From the NCBI RefSeq assembly GCF_024343675.1, contig NZ_RJUD01000011.1, forward strand, positions 48,364 through 112,363: a stretch of DNA of 64,000 nucleotides, in the 5' to 3' direction. Under the pieces are notes generated by a model, which ran no database searches, was not told where the DNA came from, and worked only from the letters and a program-made list of their open reading frames with translations. Within the stretch, counting starts at the first letter, position 1, and the number at the start of each line of letters is the position of its first letter. A program made the position numbers and the translations under genes. This DNA is from Lacihabitans sp. CS3-21. GTDB taxonomy: Bacteria > Bacteroidota > Bacteroidia > Cytophagales > Spirosomataceae. Positions 1 to 9,194 of the stretch are shown here, one piece after another.

Positions 1-645
1 GAGGAAGTAGTGAAATATATAGACCAGAATTTTAGAACCATTGCCCAGCGTGAAAGTAGAGGAATTGCTGGTCATTCAATGGGTGGTTATGGGGCGTTTA
101 AGATAGGCATGCTTCATCCAGAAGTTTACAATAGTATATATGCACTTAGCCCGGGATTGGTGGCTATGGTAAAGGAATTTGGGCCAAATAGCAACTCATT
201 TAAAGAGGTGCAAAAAGTAAAAACTGTAGAAGAACTCAAAAAAACATATTATCCAAAGGTACTTGTTGCCACGGGCCGAGCATGGTCGCCAAATCCCAAC
301 AAACCACCATTCTTTTGCGATTTTCCTTTCGAATATGAAGGCGATAAAATGACGATAAATCAATCTGTTCTCGAAAAATGGGAGTCTAATATGCCTTTTT
401 ATATGGTTGAAAAATATGCTGACAACCTAAGGAAAATGTCAGCCATAAAGCTTGACTGGGGAAGAAATGATTCGCCCAGATTTCCGGTACAAATAGGTAT
501 GCTGAGCCAAAGACTTGAAAACCTCGGAATAAACCATTTTGCAGAGGAATATATCGGAGACCATGGCAATAAAATTTGGACCAATGATGGGCGAGTTTTG
601 AATGAACTCTTACCTTTTTTCAATGATTACCTAAAATTCCAATAA
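1..645 (+). CDS. Putative esterase (alpha/beta hydrolase), 5' end cut by window edge
   Basis: The reading frame is open from the first base, so the N-terminus lies outside the window; a GTG at 10 is in frame but is probably not the start. What is visible is the C-terminal two thirds of an esterase-D-like alpha/beta hydrolase. The nucleophile elbow GHSMGG sits at about 70-87, followed by a helix-strand pattern (YGAFKIGMLHPE). The C-terminal part has an Asp (WGRNDSP) and a His (GDHGNK) that fit the rest of a Ser-Asp-His triad. The stop is one base before the transporter start at 647, so it is in the same operon. It could remove acyl groups from the compound the downstream cluster degrades. The family is clear; the substrate is not. 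Confidence 0.8.
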   Translation, partial: EEVVKYIDQNFRTIAQRESRGIAGHSMGGYGAFKIGMLHPEVYNSIYALSPGLVAMVKEFGPNSNSFKEVQKVKTVEELKKTYYPKVLVATGRAWSPNPNKPPFFCDFPFEYEGDKMTINQSVLEKWESNMPFYMVEKYADNLRKMSAIKLDWGRNDSPRFPVQIGMLSQRLENLGINHFAEEYIGDHGNKIWTNDGRVLNELLPFFNDYLKFQ

Positions 646-646
646 T

Positions 647-1942
647 ATGTTGGCTTGGTTTGGATTCGGGACTATTTTAGTCTTTTTGGTACTGATTATC
701 AGCAAAAAAATGTCAGTTATGACTGCTCTGGTGCTTACGCCCATACTGTTTGGACTGCTTGCTGGCTTTGATGTTCAAGCGTTAGGGAAATTTGCTCTAG
801 ACGGAATAAAGCAAGTAGCACCAACGGGTATTTTATTGATGTTTGCGGTTTTATATTTTGCCACAATGTTAGACGCGGGCCTTTTTGACCCAGTCATAGC
901 TTTTATAGTTAGAACAGTAAAAGGTGATCCACTAAAAGTAGTTATGGGTACGGCAATTCTTACTATGATCGTGCATTTAGACGGCGATGGTACTGCTACG
1001 TTTATGATAGTGCTCTCGGCATTTTTGCCAATATATAAACAGTTAAAAATCAACAGATTAATTTTGGCTTCTGTAGTAGCTTTAGGGGTTGGTCCTTTGC
1101 ATTTGGTGCCTTGGTCTGGTACATCTGCAAGAGCAATTTCCACTTTGAAGACTGAATCGGTTCACATTTTCAATCCCAATATTCCCGCCATCGCGGCAGG
1201 TATTGTTTGGGTGTTATTTGTAGCTTATTATTTTGGAAAAAAAGAAAGAAAACGACTAGGAGTAATTGAGTTTGAATATAATCATAAAGAAAACTTAAGT
1301 GCTGAACAAAAGCATTTAAGAAGGCCTAAATTGATAATTTTTAATGCTATACTTACGATTGGATTGATTATCAGCCTAACAAAAGGATGGATTCCAGCAC
1401 CTGCACTTTTCGTATTAGCAAGTATGATAGCATTGATGCTAAATTATCCTAAACTTGCTGATCAAACAAAAGTGTTGAAAAGCCATGGGACTAATATCTT
1501 TTTGGTTTCAAGTATGATTTTCGCTGCTGGAATTTTCTCTGGTATTTTGACGGGCTCCAAAATGATTGAAGAAATGGCTTCTGGTTTGGTTACCCTTATT
1601 CCTGCGAATCATGCTAATCTTTTGCCACTCATTACAGCCATCTCGAGTTTGCCCGCTAGTGTTTTGTTTACACCTGATGCTTACTATTTTGGTGTGGTAC
1701 CTATTTTGAGTGAAACTGCCATCCAATTTGGTATAAATCCGTTGGAGGTTGGGCGTGCGGCATTGTTGGGACAAATGACAGTAGGTTTTCCAATTAGTCC
1801 GCTCACAGCATCCACCTTTTTATTGGTAGGTTTAGCTGAGGTTGATTTGGGAGAACACCAGAGGCATACGTTTTTTTGGGCATGGGGAACTACCATTGTT
1901 ATGACCATTGTGGCACTTTTAACAGGATCATTGAGTATATGA
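647..1942 (+). CDS. CitMHS-family carboxylate transporter
   Basis: A 431-residue inner-membrane protein with about 11-12 hydrophobic segments. It resembles the CitMHS citrate transporter family, which moves metal-citrate complexes or other small carboxylates with protons. Family-like features are the conserved LDGDGTATFMI segment near residue 110, the GVGPLHLVPWSGTSAR stretch near residue 147, and SLPASVLFTPDAYYFG in the second half, which repeats the layout of the first half. The start ATG is one base after the esterase stop. Its end overlaps the next gene by ATGA at 1939-1942, a sign of translational coupling. In this cluster it may import an acidic substrate or export an organic acid; citrate itself is not implied. 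Confidence 0.85.
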   Translation: MLAWFGFGTILVFLVLIISKKMSVMTALVLTPILFGLLAGFDVQALGKFALDGIKQVAPTGILLMFAVLYFATMLDAGLFDPVIAFIVRTVKGDPLKVVMGTAILTMIVHLDGDGTATFMIVLSAFLPIYKQLKINRLILASVVALGVGPLHLVPWSGTSARAISTLKTESVHIFNPNIPAIAAGIVWVLFVAYYFGKKERKRLGVIEFEYNHKENLSAEQKHLRRPKLIIFNAILTIGLIISLTKGWIPAPALFVLASMIALMLNYPKLADQTKVLKSHGTNIFLVSSMIFAAGIFSGILTGSKMIEEMASGLVTLIPANHANLLPLITAISSLPASVLFTPDAYYFGVVPILSETAIQFGINPLEVGRAALLGQMTVGFPISPLTASTFLLVGLAEVDLGEHQRHTFFWAWGTTIVMTIVALLTGSLSI

Positions 1943-3255
1943 AAAACAAGATAAGGATAGGTTGTGGAGCGGGGTTTTCGGGAGATAGGTTAGAGCCTGC
2001 TGAGATTTTGACTGACAAAGGAAATCTCGACTATTTGGTTTTAGAATGTCTAGCAGAAAGAACCATAGCCTTGGCTCAAAAACGCAAGCAATTAAATCCT
2101 GAGTTGGGCTATGATACGTTTTTAGAAAGAAGAATGAGAAAGTTATTGCCTACACTTTCGAAGAATAAAATTTGCCTAATTACCAACATGGGAGCCGCTA
2201 ACCCTTTGGCTGCTGCACAAAAAGTTAAGGATATTTCTCTAGAATTGGGGTTAGATATAAAAGTTGGGGCTGTTTTTGGGGATGATGTTTTATCAATGTT
2301 AGATTTTGAAGCACTTGCTATGGAAACCAATTTGCCTGTCAAACAATCAGGCGAAATTATCTCTGCCAATGCTTATTTAGGCGTCGATGGTATTTTAAAG
2401 GCATTAGAGAATGGTTCACAAATAATTATTACGGGTAGAGTGGCTGATCCATCGTTGTTCCTAGCCCCGATGATTCATGAATTTGGTTGGAAACTAGACG
2501 ATTATGATATTCTTGGGCAGGGAACAGTAATTGGCCATTTGTTAGAATGTGCTGGTCAAATTACGGGTGGATATTTCGCTGATAAAGACAAAAAATCGGT
2601 TCCCGGTTTAGACATTTTGGGTCATCCCATAGCTGAGATTTCAAATGATGGCTCGGCCATCATATCGAAAGTAGAAGGAACTGGTGGTCTCATAAATCTG
2701 GCTACAGTAAAAGAGCAATTGTTGTATGAGGTAATAAATCCCAACCATTATATAACGCCAGATGTAGAAGCCAATTTTACTACAGTCAAACTGGAGGATT
2801 TAGGACAAAATCAAGTTTTGGTAAAAGGCGGGACTGGCAAAAGTAAACCTGTCAATTTAAAAGTTAGCGTAGGATTTAAAGCATTTTACTTAGGCGAGGG
2901 TGAAATTTCGTATGCAGGGTTTGGAGCAGAAGATCGGGCAAGGTTGGGAGGTGAGATAATAGAGAAGCGTCTGAGCTCAAGTTTTAAAGAAATAAGAATA
3001 GATTATATCGGGATTTCCGCAGTACATCGTACCAGTTTTGGGCATAATAATAGTCCTTATGAAATAAGGCTTAGGGTAGCGGCTAAAGCTGACACAGTTG
3101 AAGAAGCTGCAATAATTGGCGAGGAGGTGGAAGCTTTATATACCAACGGTCCAGCAGGTGGCGGAGGAGTTAGGAAAATCCAAACTGAGGTAATTGGGGT
3201 AGTTTCAGTACTCATGGAAAGAAATAAAATAAAAGATCAAATCGCGTATTTTTAA
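1939..3255 (+). CDS. Acyclic terpene utilization AtuA family protein (DUF1446)
   Basis: 438 residues when started at the ATG at 1939, which overlaps the transporter stop (ATGA). An upstream in-frame ATG at 1876 lies inside the transporter and is not used here. The N-terminus IRIGCGAGFSGDRLEPA is the typical DUF1446/AtuA opening, followed by the nucleotide-like segment ITNMGAANPLAA and the glycine-rich C-terminus GPAGGGGVRK. AtuA proteins accompany citronellol/geranyl-CoA catabolism in Pseudomonas and many acyl-CoA clusters, but their exact reaction is not established. The gene for the small AtuA partner domain follows 36 bp downstream. Together with the CoA-transferase at 4967 this suggests processing of a CoA-linked ring-cleavage product. 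Confidence 0.85.
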   Translation: MKNKIRIGCGAGFSGDRLEPAEILTDKGNLDYLVLECLAERTIALAQKRKQLNPELGYDTFLERRMRKLLPTLSKNKICLITNMGAANPLAAAQKVKDISLELGLDIKVGAVFGDDVLSMLDFEALAMETNLPVKQSGEIISANAYLGVDGILKALENGSQIIITGRVADPSLFLAPMIHEFGWKLDDYDILGQGTVIGHLLECAGQITGGYFADKDKKSVPGLDILGHPIAEISNDGSAIISKVEGTGGLINLATVKEQLLYEVINPNHYITPDVEANFTTVKLEDLGQNQVLVKGGTGKSKPVNLKVSVGFKAFYLGEGEISYAGFGAEDRARLGGEIIEKRLSSSFKEIRIDYIGISAVHRTSFGHNNSPYEIRLRVAAKADTVEEAAIIGEEVEALYTNGPAGGGGVRKIQTEVIGVVSVLMERNKIKDQIAYF

Positions 3256-3291
3256 TCAATGAACATCCAATTATAATATGCATCAGACAAA

Positions 3292-3591
3292 ATGAAATTA
3301 TATGAAATAGCCCATAGCCGAGCCGGCGATAAAGGAAATATCTCCACGCTTTCACTGATACCTTTTGATGAATCAGACTATCCCAGACTTTGTGATTTTG
3401 TGACTTCAGAAAGAGTTAAACTACATTTAAAAGAAATAGTTTCAGGAGAAATTGAGCGGTTTTGTTTGCCCAATATTTCATCCTTATTATTTGTATGTCA
3501 AAATGCTTTGTTAAGTGGCGTGACAACCTCTTTGGCCATAGACACACATGGTAAAGCACTAAGTTATGCACTTTTAGAAATGGAAATTTAA
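3292..3591 (+). CDS. AtuA-associated small ferredoxin-fold protein
   Basis: 99 residues, beginning MKLYEIAHSRAGDKGN. The AHSRxGDKGN motif is the hallmark of the domain that in many organisms is fused to the C-terminus of DUF1446/AtuA and in others, as here, is encoded separately just downstream. The end of the protein (LAIDTHGKALSYALLEMEI) also fits that domain. It probably forms a complex with the product of 1939-3255. The role within the complex is unknown. Confidence 0.8.
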   Translation: MKLYEIAHSRAGDKGNISTLSLIPFDESDYPRLCDFVTSERVKLHLKEIVSGEIERFCLPNISSLLFVCQNALLSGVTTSLAIDTHGKALSYALLEMEI

Positions 3592-3611
3592 TCGCTTTTT
3601 AGAAATCGCAA

Positions 3612-3637
3612 TTAATTTTAAACCCTAAATAAAAATG
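3612..3637 (+). promoter_or_regulatory. 5' leader shared with the FAD-monooxygenase gene
   Basis: The 26 bases ending in the ATG of the MFS gene differ at only one position from those ending in the ATG of the FAD-monooxygenase gene (13791-13816). The core is AACCCTAAATAAAAATG. There is no Shine-Dalgarno sequence, as is usual in Bacteroidota. The block may be a translation-initiation leader or a shared site for a regulator. Confidence 0.5.
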
Positions 3638-4873
3638 AAAAAAGGACTTTTTACCTATGAAAATGGCATTGTGATGCTCATGGCACTCACTTTTGGCTGT
3701 TTGTTTTTCGACCGACTGGCACTTAATTTTTTGATGCCTTATGTGGCCAAAGATTTGAATCTGAACAATACACAAATTGGGCTGTTGGCAGGAGCTTTGT
3801 CATTGGCTTGGGCATTTTCTAGTTTCTTTTCAACAGCTTGGGCGGAGACTAACAATAAGAAGAAAATTGTATTCATCGTTGCAGTTTTTATTTTCTCCAT
3901 TTGCTCATTTGGGTCCGGATTAGCTACATCTTTTATTACTTTGCTTTTGGCTAGATTGGTGATGGGTTTCGCAGAAGGACCAGTCATACCATTGGCACAA
4001 AATTTTGTTGAAAGAGAATCTTCACCCAACCGGTTAGGACTGAATGCGGGAATTCTACAGGCATTTGGTTCAGCATTGTTTGGCTCTATTTTGGCTCCAG
4101 TGTTATTGGTTCAAATCGCCGAAAATCTGGGTTGGCGAAATGCTTTTTTTGTCGCTGGTCTACCTGGCTTACTTTTAGGTCTCTTGGCTTGGAAATTTGT
4201 TAAGGCTTCTACAGCAGAGAGTAGCAAAGCGTTCTCAGATCAAATATCCGCATCCCAAAACAAAGAAAAATCATCCTTAAATATCAAGGAACTTCTACAA
4301 TACAACAACATCAAATGGGGTATTGGAGCCGCTTGTTGCGTGTTTGGTTGGTGGTTTGCAACATTGCCATTTATCTCTAATTATTTTGTAAACACACAAA
4401 GTATGTCCGCTGATGATATGGGTAAAACCATGGGGCTTTTGGGCGTTTCTGGATTGGTCTCTTCCATCATTGTTCCTGGTCTTTCTGATAAAATTGGACG
4501 TAAGAAAGTGCTATATGCTTTTATTTCACTGGGAGTTATTTATCCTTTTGCGGTTTATTACTTGTCGGGTTCAGCACTGCATTTGCCAGCTATGTTTCTA
4601 ACTTATTTTACCATGGGTACTATTCCATTGGTGGCTGCGGTTATACCCTCTGAAGCTGTTCCAAATCACCTCAAGGCTAAGGCAATTGGGCTAATTACGG
4701 GCGTTGCGGAGATAATTGGAGGTGTTATTGTTCCTGGAATCGCCGGCTTACTTTCTGATACCATTGATCCATCGGCCTTTTTGTGGTTGTCAGGATTGTT
4801 AGCATTATTGGCCATATTTTTTATAAGTAAACTTCAGGAGAAGCCTAAGATCCACCATCAAAATATTGATTGA
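3635..4873 (+). CDS. MFS transporter (ACS/sugar-acid-like)
   Basis: 412 residues with about 12 membrane segments in two six-helix halves. It has the MFS loop signature between helices 2 and 3 in degenerate form and a clear SDKIGRKKVL motif between helices 8 and 9, near residues 287-296. The pattern MGFAEGPVIPLAQNF in helix 4 resembles the anion:cation symporter group of the superfamily, which carries sugar acids and aromatic acids. It lies between the AtuA pair and the CoA-transferase and is the likeliest importer of the cluster's substrate. Its last codons (4861-4873) overlap the conserved promoter block of the next operon. Confidence 0.85.
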   Translation: MKKGLFTYENGIVMLMALTFGCLFFDRLALNFLMPYVAKDLNLNNTQIGLLAGALSLAWAFSSFFSTAWAETNNKKKIVFIVAVFIFSICSFGSGLATSFITLLLARLVMGFAEGPVIPLAQNFVERESSPNRLGLNAGILQAFGSALFGSILAPVLLVQIAENLGWRNAFFVAGLPGLLLGLLAWKFVKASTAESSKAFSDQISASQNKEKSSLNIKELLQYNNIKWGIGAACCVFGWWFATLPFISNYFVNTQSMSADDMGKTMGLLGVSGLVSSIIVPGLSDKIGRKKVLYAFISLGVIYPFAVYYLSGSALHLPAMFLTYFTMGTIPLVAAVIPSEAVPNHLKAKAIGLITGVAEIIGGVIVPGIAGLLSDTIDPSAFLWLSGLLALLAIFFISKLQEKPKIHHQNID

Positions 4874-4933
4874 TTTTGAATATAATTGGATTTCTTTAGA
4901 CTAATATTTCGTTGGTTTCGATGCTTATATTTG
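4861..4933 (+). promoter_or_regulatory. Promoter of the CoA-transferase/GH3 operon, twin of 10904-10975
   Basis: A TAnnTTTG-type -7 element, TATATTTG, lies at 4926-4933, 33 bases before the ATG. The 47 bases from 4861 align without gaps to 10904-10950 with 38 identities, including AAATATTGATTGAT at the left end, which overlaps the MFS stop codon. The rest aligns with a short gap through the -7 element. A common regulator of the two operons is the simplest explanation. Confidence 0.6.
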
Positions 4934-4966
4934 TAGGTTATTGTCTCGAAAGATAAAAGACTGATT

Positions 4967-6382
4967 ATGATTTCAAAAGTTGTAAATAATAGTGATGAAG
5001 CCATTGCTGACATTGGTGATGGCTCTGTTCTGATGTTGGGAGGATTTGGACTTTGCGGCATTCCTGAAAACTGTATTCAGTCTTTGGTAGAAAAAGGCGT
5101 AAAAAACTTAACCTGTATTTCTAACAATGCGGGCGTGGATGACTTTGGAATAGGTTTGATGCTCCAAAAACGGCAAGTCAAAAAAATGATTTCATCCTAT
5201 GTAGGTGAAAATAAGGAGTTTGAAAGGCAATTGCTCTCTGGTGAACTAGAAGTGGAGCTTATTCCTCAAGGCACTCTGGCAGAAAGGATTAGGGCTGGTG
5301 GAGCTGGAATTCCTGCATTTTTTACTCCAGCAGGAGTTGGTACAGAAGTAGCCGAAGGAAAACAAATGGAAGAATTTGATGGAAAAAAATACTTGAAAGA
5401 AGCCTGGCTCCGAGCAGATTTTTCAATCATAAAAGCGTGGAAAGGCGATAAATCTGGCAATTTGATTTTTAAGGGTACAGCCAGGAACTTCAGTCCTATG
5501 ATGGCCGCCGCAGGTAAAATATGTATTGCAGAAGTTGAAGAAGTGGTAGAGACCGGTGAATTAAATCCCAATGAAATTCATGTACCTGGTATATATGTTC
5601 AGCGTATTTTTAAGGGAGAAAATTATCAAAAAAGGATTGAGCAGCGGACAACGGCCCCCCCCGCCCCCCATGGAGGGCTAGGGTCTGGTGAACAAAAGGT
5701 TTTGTTTGAATATGGAAAAGGATTAACTAAGTATGGTATTGCCAAACGTATTTCACAAGAAATTAAAAACAACTCCTACGTTAACCTAGGCATAGGAATT
5801 CCCACATTGGTCGCTAATTATATTCCCAAAGAAATCAATGTGATGCTGCAATCTGAAAACGGTTTACTTGGGATTGGCCCATTTCCAACTGGAGAAAACG
5901 TAGACGCCGACTTGATAAATGCCGGGAAACAAACCGTTACCATGCAAGCAGGGTCGGCTTTGTTTGATTCAGCCGAAAGCTTCGCCATGATTAGAGGGGA
6001 GCATGTAGACTTGACAATACTTGGAGCCATGGAGGTATCAGAAAACGGGGATATTGCCAATTGGAAAATACCAGGGAAAATGGTTAAAGGTATGGGTGGA
6101 GCGATGGACTTAGTGGCTTCCGCCAAAAATATTATTGTTGCGATGCAACATGTGTCAAAAGATGGAAAATCCAAACTTTTAAAAGAATGTGGTTTACCCA
6201 TAACGGGTCTTCAATGTGTTAAAAAAATAGTCACAGAGCTTGCTGTTATAGAAGTATTACCTGATGGAGGTTTTAATCTTTTGGAAATAGCTCCAGGAAT
6301 ATCAAAAGAACAAGTAAAAGCCGCAACTGAGGCAACCCTAAATATTGATACAAATCTCAAAGAAATGAGCTTTAAAAATTAA
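4967..6382 (+). CDS. 3-oxoacid CoA-transferase, fused alpha and beta subunits
   Basis: 471 residues. The N-terminal half (about 1-220) is the alpha subunit (GSVLMLGGFGLCGIPEN, then the NNAG segment). The C-terminal half (about 243-471) is the beta subunit with the NLGIGIPTLV segment and the catalytic glutamate of the QSENG motif at about residue 297. The two are fused as in eukaryotic SCOT-type enzymes. They move CoA from succinyl-CoA or acetyl-CoA to a 3-oxoacid, here plausibly a ring-cleavage product such as 3-oxoadipate or a related acid. The linker (about 225-237) is coded by an unusual C-rich tract, described separately. The gene starts a new operon that continues with the GH3 gene five bases downstream. 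Confidence 0.9.
   Translation: MISKVVNNSDEAIADIGDGSVLMLGGFGLCGIPENCIQSLVEKGVKNLTCISNNAGVDDFGIGLMLQKRQVKKMISSYVGENKEFERQLLSGELEVELIPQGTLAERIRAGGAGIPAFFTPAGVGTEVAEGKQMEEFDGKKYLKEAWLRADFSIIKAWKGDKSGNLIFKGTARNFSPMMAAAGKICIAEVEEVVETGELNPNEIHVPGIYVQRIFKGENYQKRIEQRTTAPPAPHGGLGSGEQKVLFEYGKGLTKYGIAKRISQEIKNNSYVNLGIGIPTLVANYIPKEINVMLQSENGLLGIGPFPTGENVDADLINAGKQTVTMQAGSALFDSAESFAMIRGEHVDLTILGAMEVSENGDIANWKIPGKMVKGMGGAMDLVASAKNIIVAMQHVSKDGKSKLLKECGLPITGLQCVKKIVTELAVIEVLPDGGFNLLEIAPGISKEQVKAATEATLNIDTNLKEMSFKN
5653..5686 (+). repeat. C-rich in-frame tract coding the inter-subunit linker
   Basis: Eight C, one G and six C in a row (5655-5669), followed by ATGGAGGGCTAGGG, which can fold back on the C-run. 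This is highly unusual in an AT-rich gene. It codes for a Pro/Gly linker (TTAPPAPHGGLGSG). It resembles the small GC-rich palindromic repeats that are dispersed in many Cytophagales genomes, here sitting in frame at a subunit junction. Confidence 0.55.
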
Positions 6383-6386
6383 AAAT

Positions 6387-8699
6387 ATGAAAAATAAAAT
6401 AGCTGGTTTATTGGCCTTACAATTACTATTTGTTACCGCCACTGCTCAGACAAAATGGTCAGAAACAAAAAAGGGAGAGTTTAATATTGTAAAAAATCCA
6501 AGTGGCCAAACACTAGGGTACTCACCAAATTCTGGCGTGAAGATTCTCACAGTTAATGGTTTAGCATTCAAAGATTTGAACAAAAACAACAAGTTAGATA
6601 AATTCGAAGATTGGAGATTGTCTTCTGAAATACGTGCTAAAGATTTAGCCTCTAGGCTAAGTATCAAAGAGATAACCGGTTTAATGCTTTATTCTTCGCA
6701 CCAATCTATTCCGGCCAGACCAGGAGGATACTTTGCGGGTACTTATGGTGGAAAACCTTTCAAAGCTGGTGAAACAGACCCAAGCGATTTGACAGACCAG
6801 CAAAAGAAGTTTTTAGCAGAAGATAATCTTCGACATGTTTTGGTCACGACCGTCCAAACACCTGAAATAGCAGCCAAATGGAACAATAAATTGCAGGCCT
6901 TTTGTGAAAGTGTCGGTTTTGGTATTCCAGCCAATAACAGTACAGATCCAAGACATGGCACAAGAGCCAAGGCCGAATATGATGCCGCCTCTGGAGGGGA
7001 AATTTCTATGTGGCCCAACTCACTTGGAATGGCCGCAACATTTGATCCGGCTTTGACGCAAAAGTTTGGCGAAATTGCAGCCAAAGAGTACAGAGCATTA
7101 GGAATTACGACGGCACTTTCTCCTCAGGTTGATATAGCAACAGAGCCAAGATGGGCAAGATTTAATGGTACATTTGGCGAAAGTCCACTTTTATCGGCGG
7201 CCATGGGTCAGGCCTATTGCGATGGATTTCAAACTACTTCAAAGTCAACCACAGGTTGGGGTGATGGCAGTGTGAATGCAATGGTAAAACACTGGCCAGG
7301 AGGAGGTTCTGGTGAGGCTGGGCGTGATGCTCATTACGGCTCTGGCAAATTTGCTGTCTATCCAGGTAATAATTTCTCAGCACATCTAATCCCTTTTATT
7401 GAAGGGGCTTTTAAGCTAAAAGGTAAAACTCAAATGGCTTCAGCTGTTATGCCTTATTATACCATCTCTTGGAACCAAGACCCAAAAAATGGAGAAAATG
7501 TAGGAAATAGTTATAATAAATATTTGATAAACGACTTATTAAGAACTAAATACAAATACGATGGCGTTGTGTGTACCGACTGGGGAATCACTGGAGAACA
7601 TAAAGCATTAGACCAATTTTTAGATGGCCGTTCTTGGGGAGTAGAAAACCTTTCTGAAGTAGATAGACATTTCAAAATTTTGATGGCAGGCGTAGATCAA
7701 TTTGGTGGCAATAATGATGCAAAACCCATACTTGCTGCATATGAAAAGGGAGTCGGAGAATTTGGAGAGGTTAAAATGAGGACCAGGATGGAACAATCAG
7801 CGGTGAGATTATTGAAGAATATTTTCAGAGTTGGTGTTTTTGAAAATCCATACCTAGTTCCAGAAGAAACCAAAGACATTGTGGGTAAGCCAGAATTTAT
7901 GAAAGAAGGTTATGATGCTCAATTAAAGTCTATTGTAATGCTCAAAAACCACGGTAAAACGTTACCCTTAGACGCTAAAAAGACGGTTTTTGTTCCTAAA
8001 AGATTTACACCAGCCAGCCGAAATTTTTTAGGAATGGAAACTCCCGCCTCAACAGATTACCCTGTAAGTATTGATTTGGTCAAGAAATATTTTAATGTCA
8101 CTGAGGATCCTGACGCTGCGGATTTAGCCTTGGTATTTATTCAAAACCCAGCCGCTACTATTGGCTATGATAAAGAAGATCTTAAAAATGGAGGAAATGG
8201 ATATCTGCCAATAAGTTTGCAATACGGAGATTATACAGCCACTGAAGCTCGAGAAAAAAGTATTGCAGGCGGAGACCCCTTAGAAAAATCTAACGATAGG
8301 GGGTATAAAAATAAATCGACCAAGACAGCTAATATTTCAGATGCGACTTTGGTAAAAGAAACCAAAGCAGCGATGAAAGGGAAACCCGTAGTAGTTTCTG
8401 TTTTTACCTCTAATCCAATGATTTTTAGTGAAATAGAAAAAGATGCCAGTGCTATTTTGTTGAATTTTGGTGTGCAAGATCAGGCAGTTTTTGAAATACT
8501 CTCAGGTAAAGCTGAGCCATCTGCCTTGTTGCCCATGCAAATGCCAGCAGATATGAAAACCGTAGAAAAGCAAGCCGAAGACGTACCATTTGACATGATG
8601 CCATACAAAGATTCAGAGGGCAATGCCTATGATTTTGGATTTGGATTGAACTGGAAAGGTGTAATCAAAGACTCAAGAGTCATGAAATATAAAAAGTAA
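6387..8699 (+). CDS. Secreted GH3 family glycoside hydrolase (beta-glucosidase-like)
   Basis: 770 residues with a signal peptide (MKNKIAGLLALQLLFVTATAQ, cut after about 21). The GH3 barrel carries VKHWPGGG near residue 299 and the nucleophile Asp at about residue 398 in VVCTDWG. A C-terminal GH3 sandwich domain follows (QLKSIVMLKNHGKTLPL onward). GH3 enzymes release terminal beta-linked glucose, xylose or similar sugars, also from plant phenolic glycosides. It follows the CoA-transferase by four bases and precedes the cupin by three, so it is in the operon. A secreted glycosidase inside an aromatic degradation cluster suggests that the natural substrate is a glycoside. Confidence 0.9.
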   Translation: MKNKIAGLLALQLLFVTATAQTKWSETKKGEFNIVKNPSGQTLGYSPNSGVKILTVNGLAFKDLNKNNKLDKFEDWRLSSEIRAKDLASRLSIKEITGLMLYSSHQSIPARPGGYFAGTYGGKPFKAGETDPSDLTDQQKKFLAEDNLRHVLVTTVQTPEIAAKWNNKLQAFCESVGFGIPANNSTDPRHGTRAKAEYDAASGGEISMWPNSLGMAATFDPALTQKFGEIAAKEYRALGITTALSPQVDIATEPRWARFNGTFGESPLLSAAMGQAYCDGFQTTSKSTTGWGDGSVNAMVKHWPGGGSGEAGRDAHYGSGKFAVYPGNNFSAHLIPFIEGAFKLKGKTQMASAVMPYYTISWNQDPKNGENVGNSYNKYLINDLLRTKYKYDGVVCTDWGITGEHKALDQFLDGRSWGVENLSEVDRHFKILMAGVDQFGGNNDAKPILAAYEKGVGEFGEVKMRTRMEQSAVRLLKNIFRVGVFENPYLVPEETKDIVGKPEFMKEGYDAQLKSIVMLKNHGKTLPLDAKKTVFVPKRFTPASRNFLGMETPASTDYPVSIDLVKKYFNVTEDPDAADLALVFIQNPAATIGYDKEDLKNGGNGYLPISLQYGDYTATEAREKSIAGGDPLEKSNDRGYKNKSTKTANISDATLVKETKAAMKGKPVVVSVFTSNPMIFSEIEKDASAILLNFGVQDQAVFEILSGKAEPSALLPMQMPADMKTVEKQAEDVPFDMMPYKDSEGNAYDFGFGLNWKGVIKDSRVMKYKK

Positions 8700-8702
8700 A
8701 GG

Positions 8703-9194
8703 ATGTCACAACCAATCAGAAGAATAGTAACTGGACATACCAAAGAAGGAAAAGCGATTTTTACAATTGATGAAGAAATCGAAACTGTGGTCATTCCGAC
8801 AGGCGACGCTGCCATGGCTACTTTATGGACTTCGGCATCTGTACCTGCAGATTGTAACGACCAAATTAACGGAAGAATACGTGATGCAGGAACTACCTTA
8901 AAAGGTGGTTCGGTGATACGCGTGGTTGACATGTTGCCAGGAGCCTCATCACCCATGCACCGCAGTGCAAGTATTGATTATGGAATAGTAATGAGTGGCG
9001 AAATTGAGTTAGAACTTGATGACAAAATTTTTAAAACTGTTGGTATAGGTGGAGTCATTATTCAAAATGGTACCATACATAAATGGAGAAATCCAAGTCC
9101 GAGCAAAATTTGTAGAATCATATTTGTATTAACTGAGGCAAAACCATTTGAAGTAAATGGTGTGCCGCTTACCGACGAAATGATTCATGATTAA
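8703..9194 (+). CDS. Cupin domain protein
   Basis: 163 residues forming a single small beta-barrel. Cupin motif 1 is recognisable around residues 79-103 (PGASSPMHRSASIDYG then EIELELDD) and motif 2 around residues 113-130 (GGVIIQNGTIHKW). One metal-binding His is in each motif. Proteins of this subgroup are common next to SDR genes in catabolic clusters; some are dioxygenases or isomerases, many have no assigned reaction. It lies between the GH3 and SDR genes and overlaps the SDR start by eight bases, so the three are co-translated. Confidence 0.8.
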   Translation: MSQPIRRIVTGHTKEGKAIFTIDEEIETVVIPTGDAAMATLWTSASVPADCNDQINGRIRDAGTTLKGGSVIRVVDMLPGASSPMHRSASIDYGIVMSGEIELELDDKIFKTVGIGGVIIQNGTIHKWRNPSPSKICRIIFVLTEAKPFEVNGVPLTDEMIHD

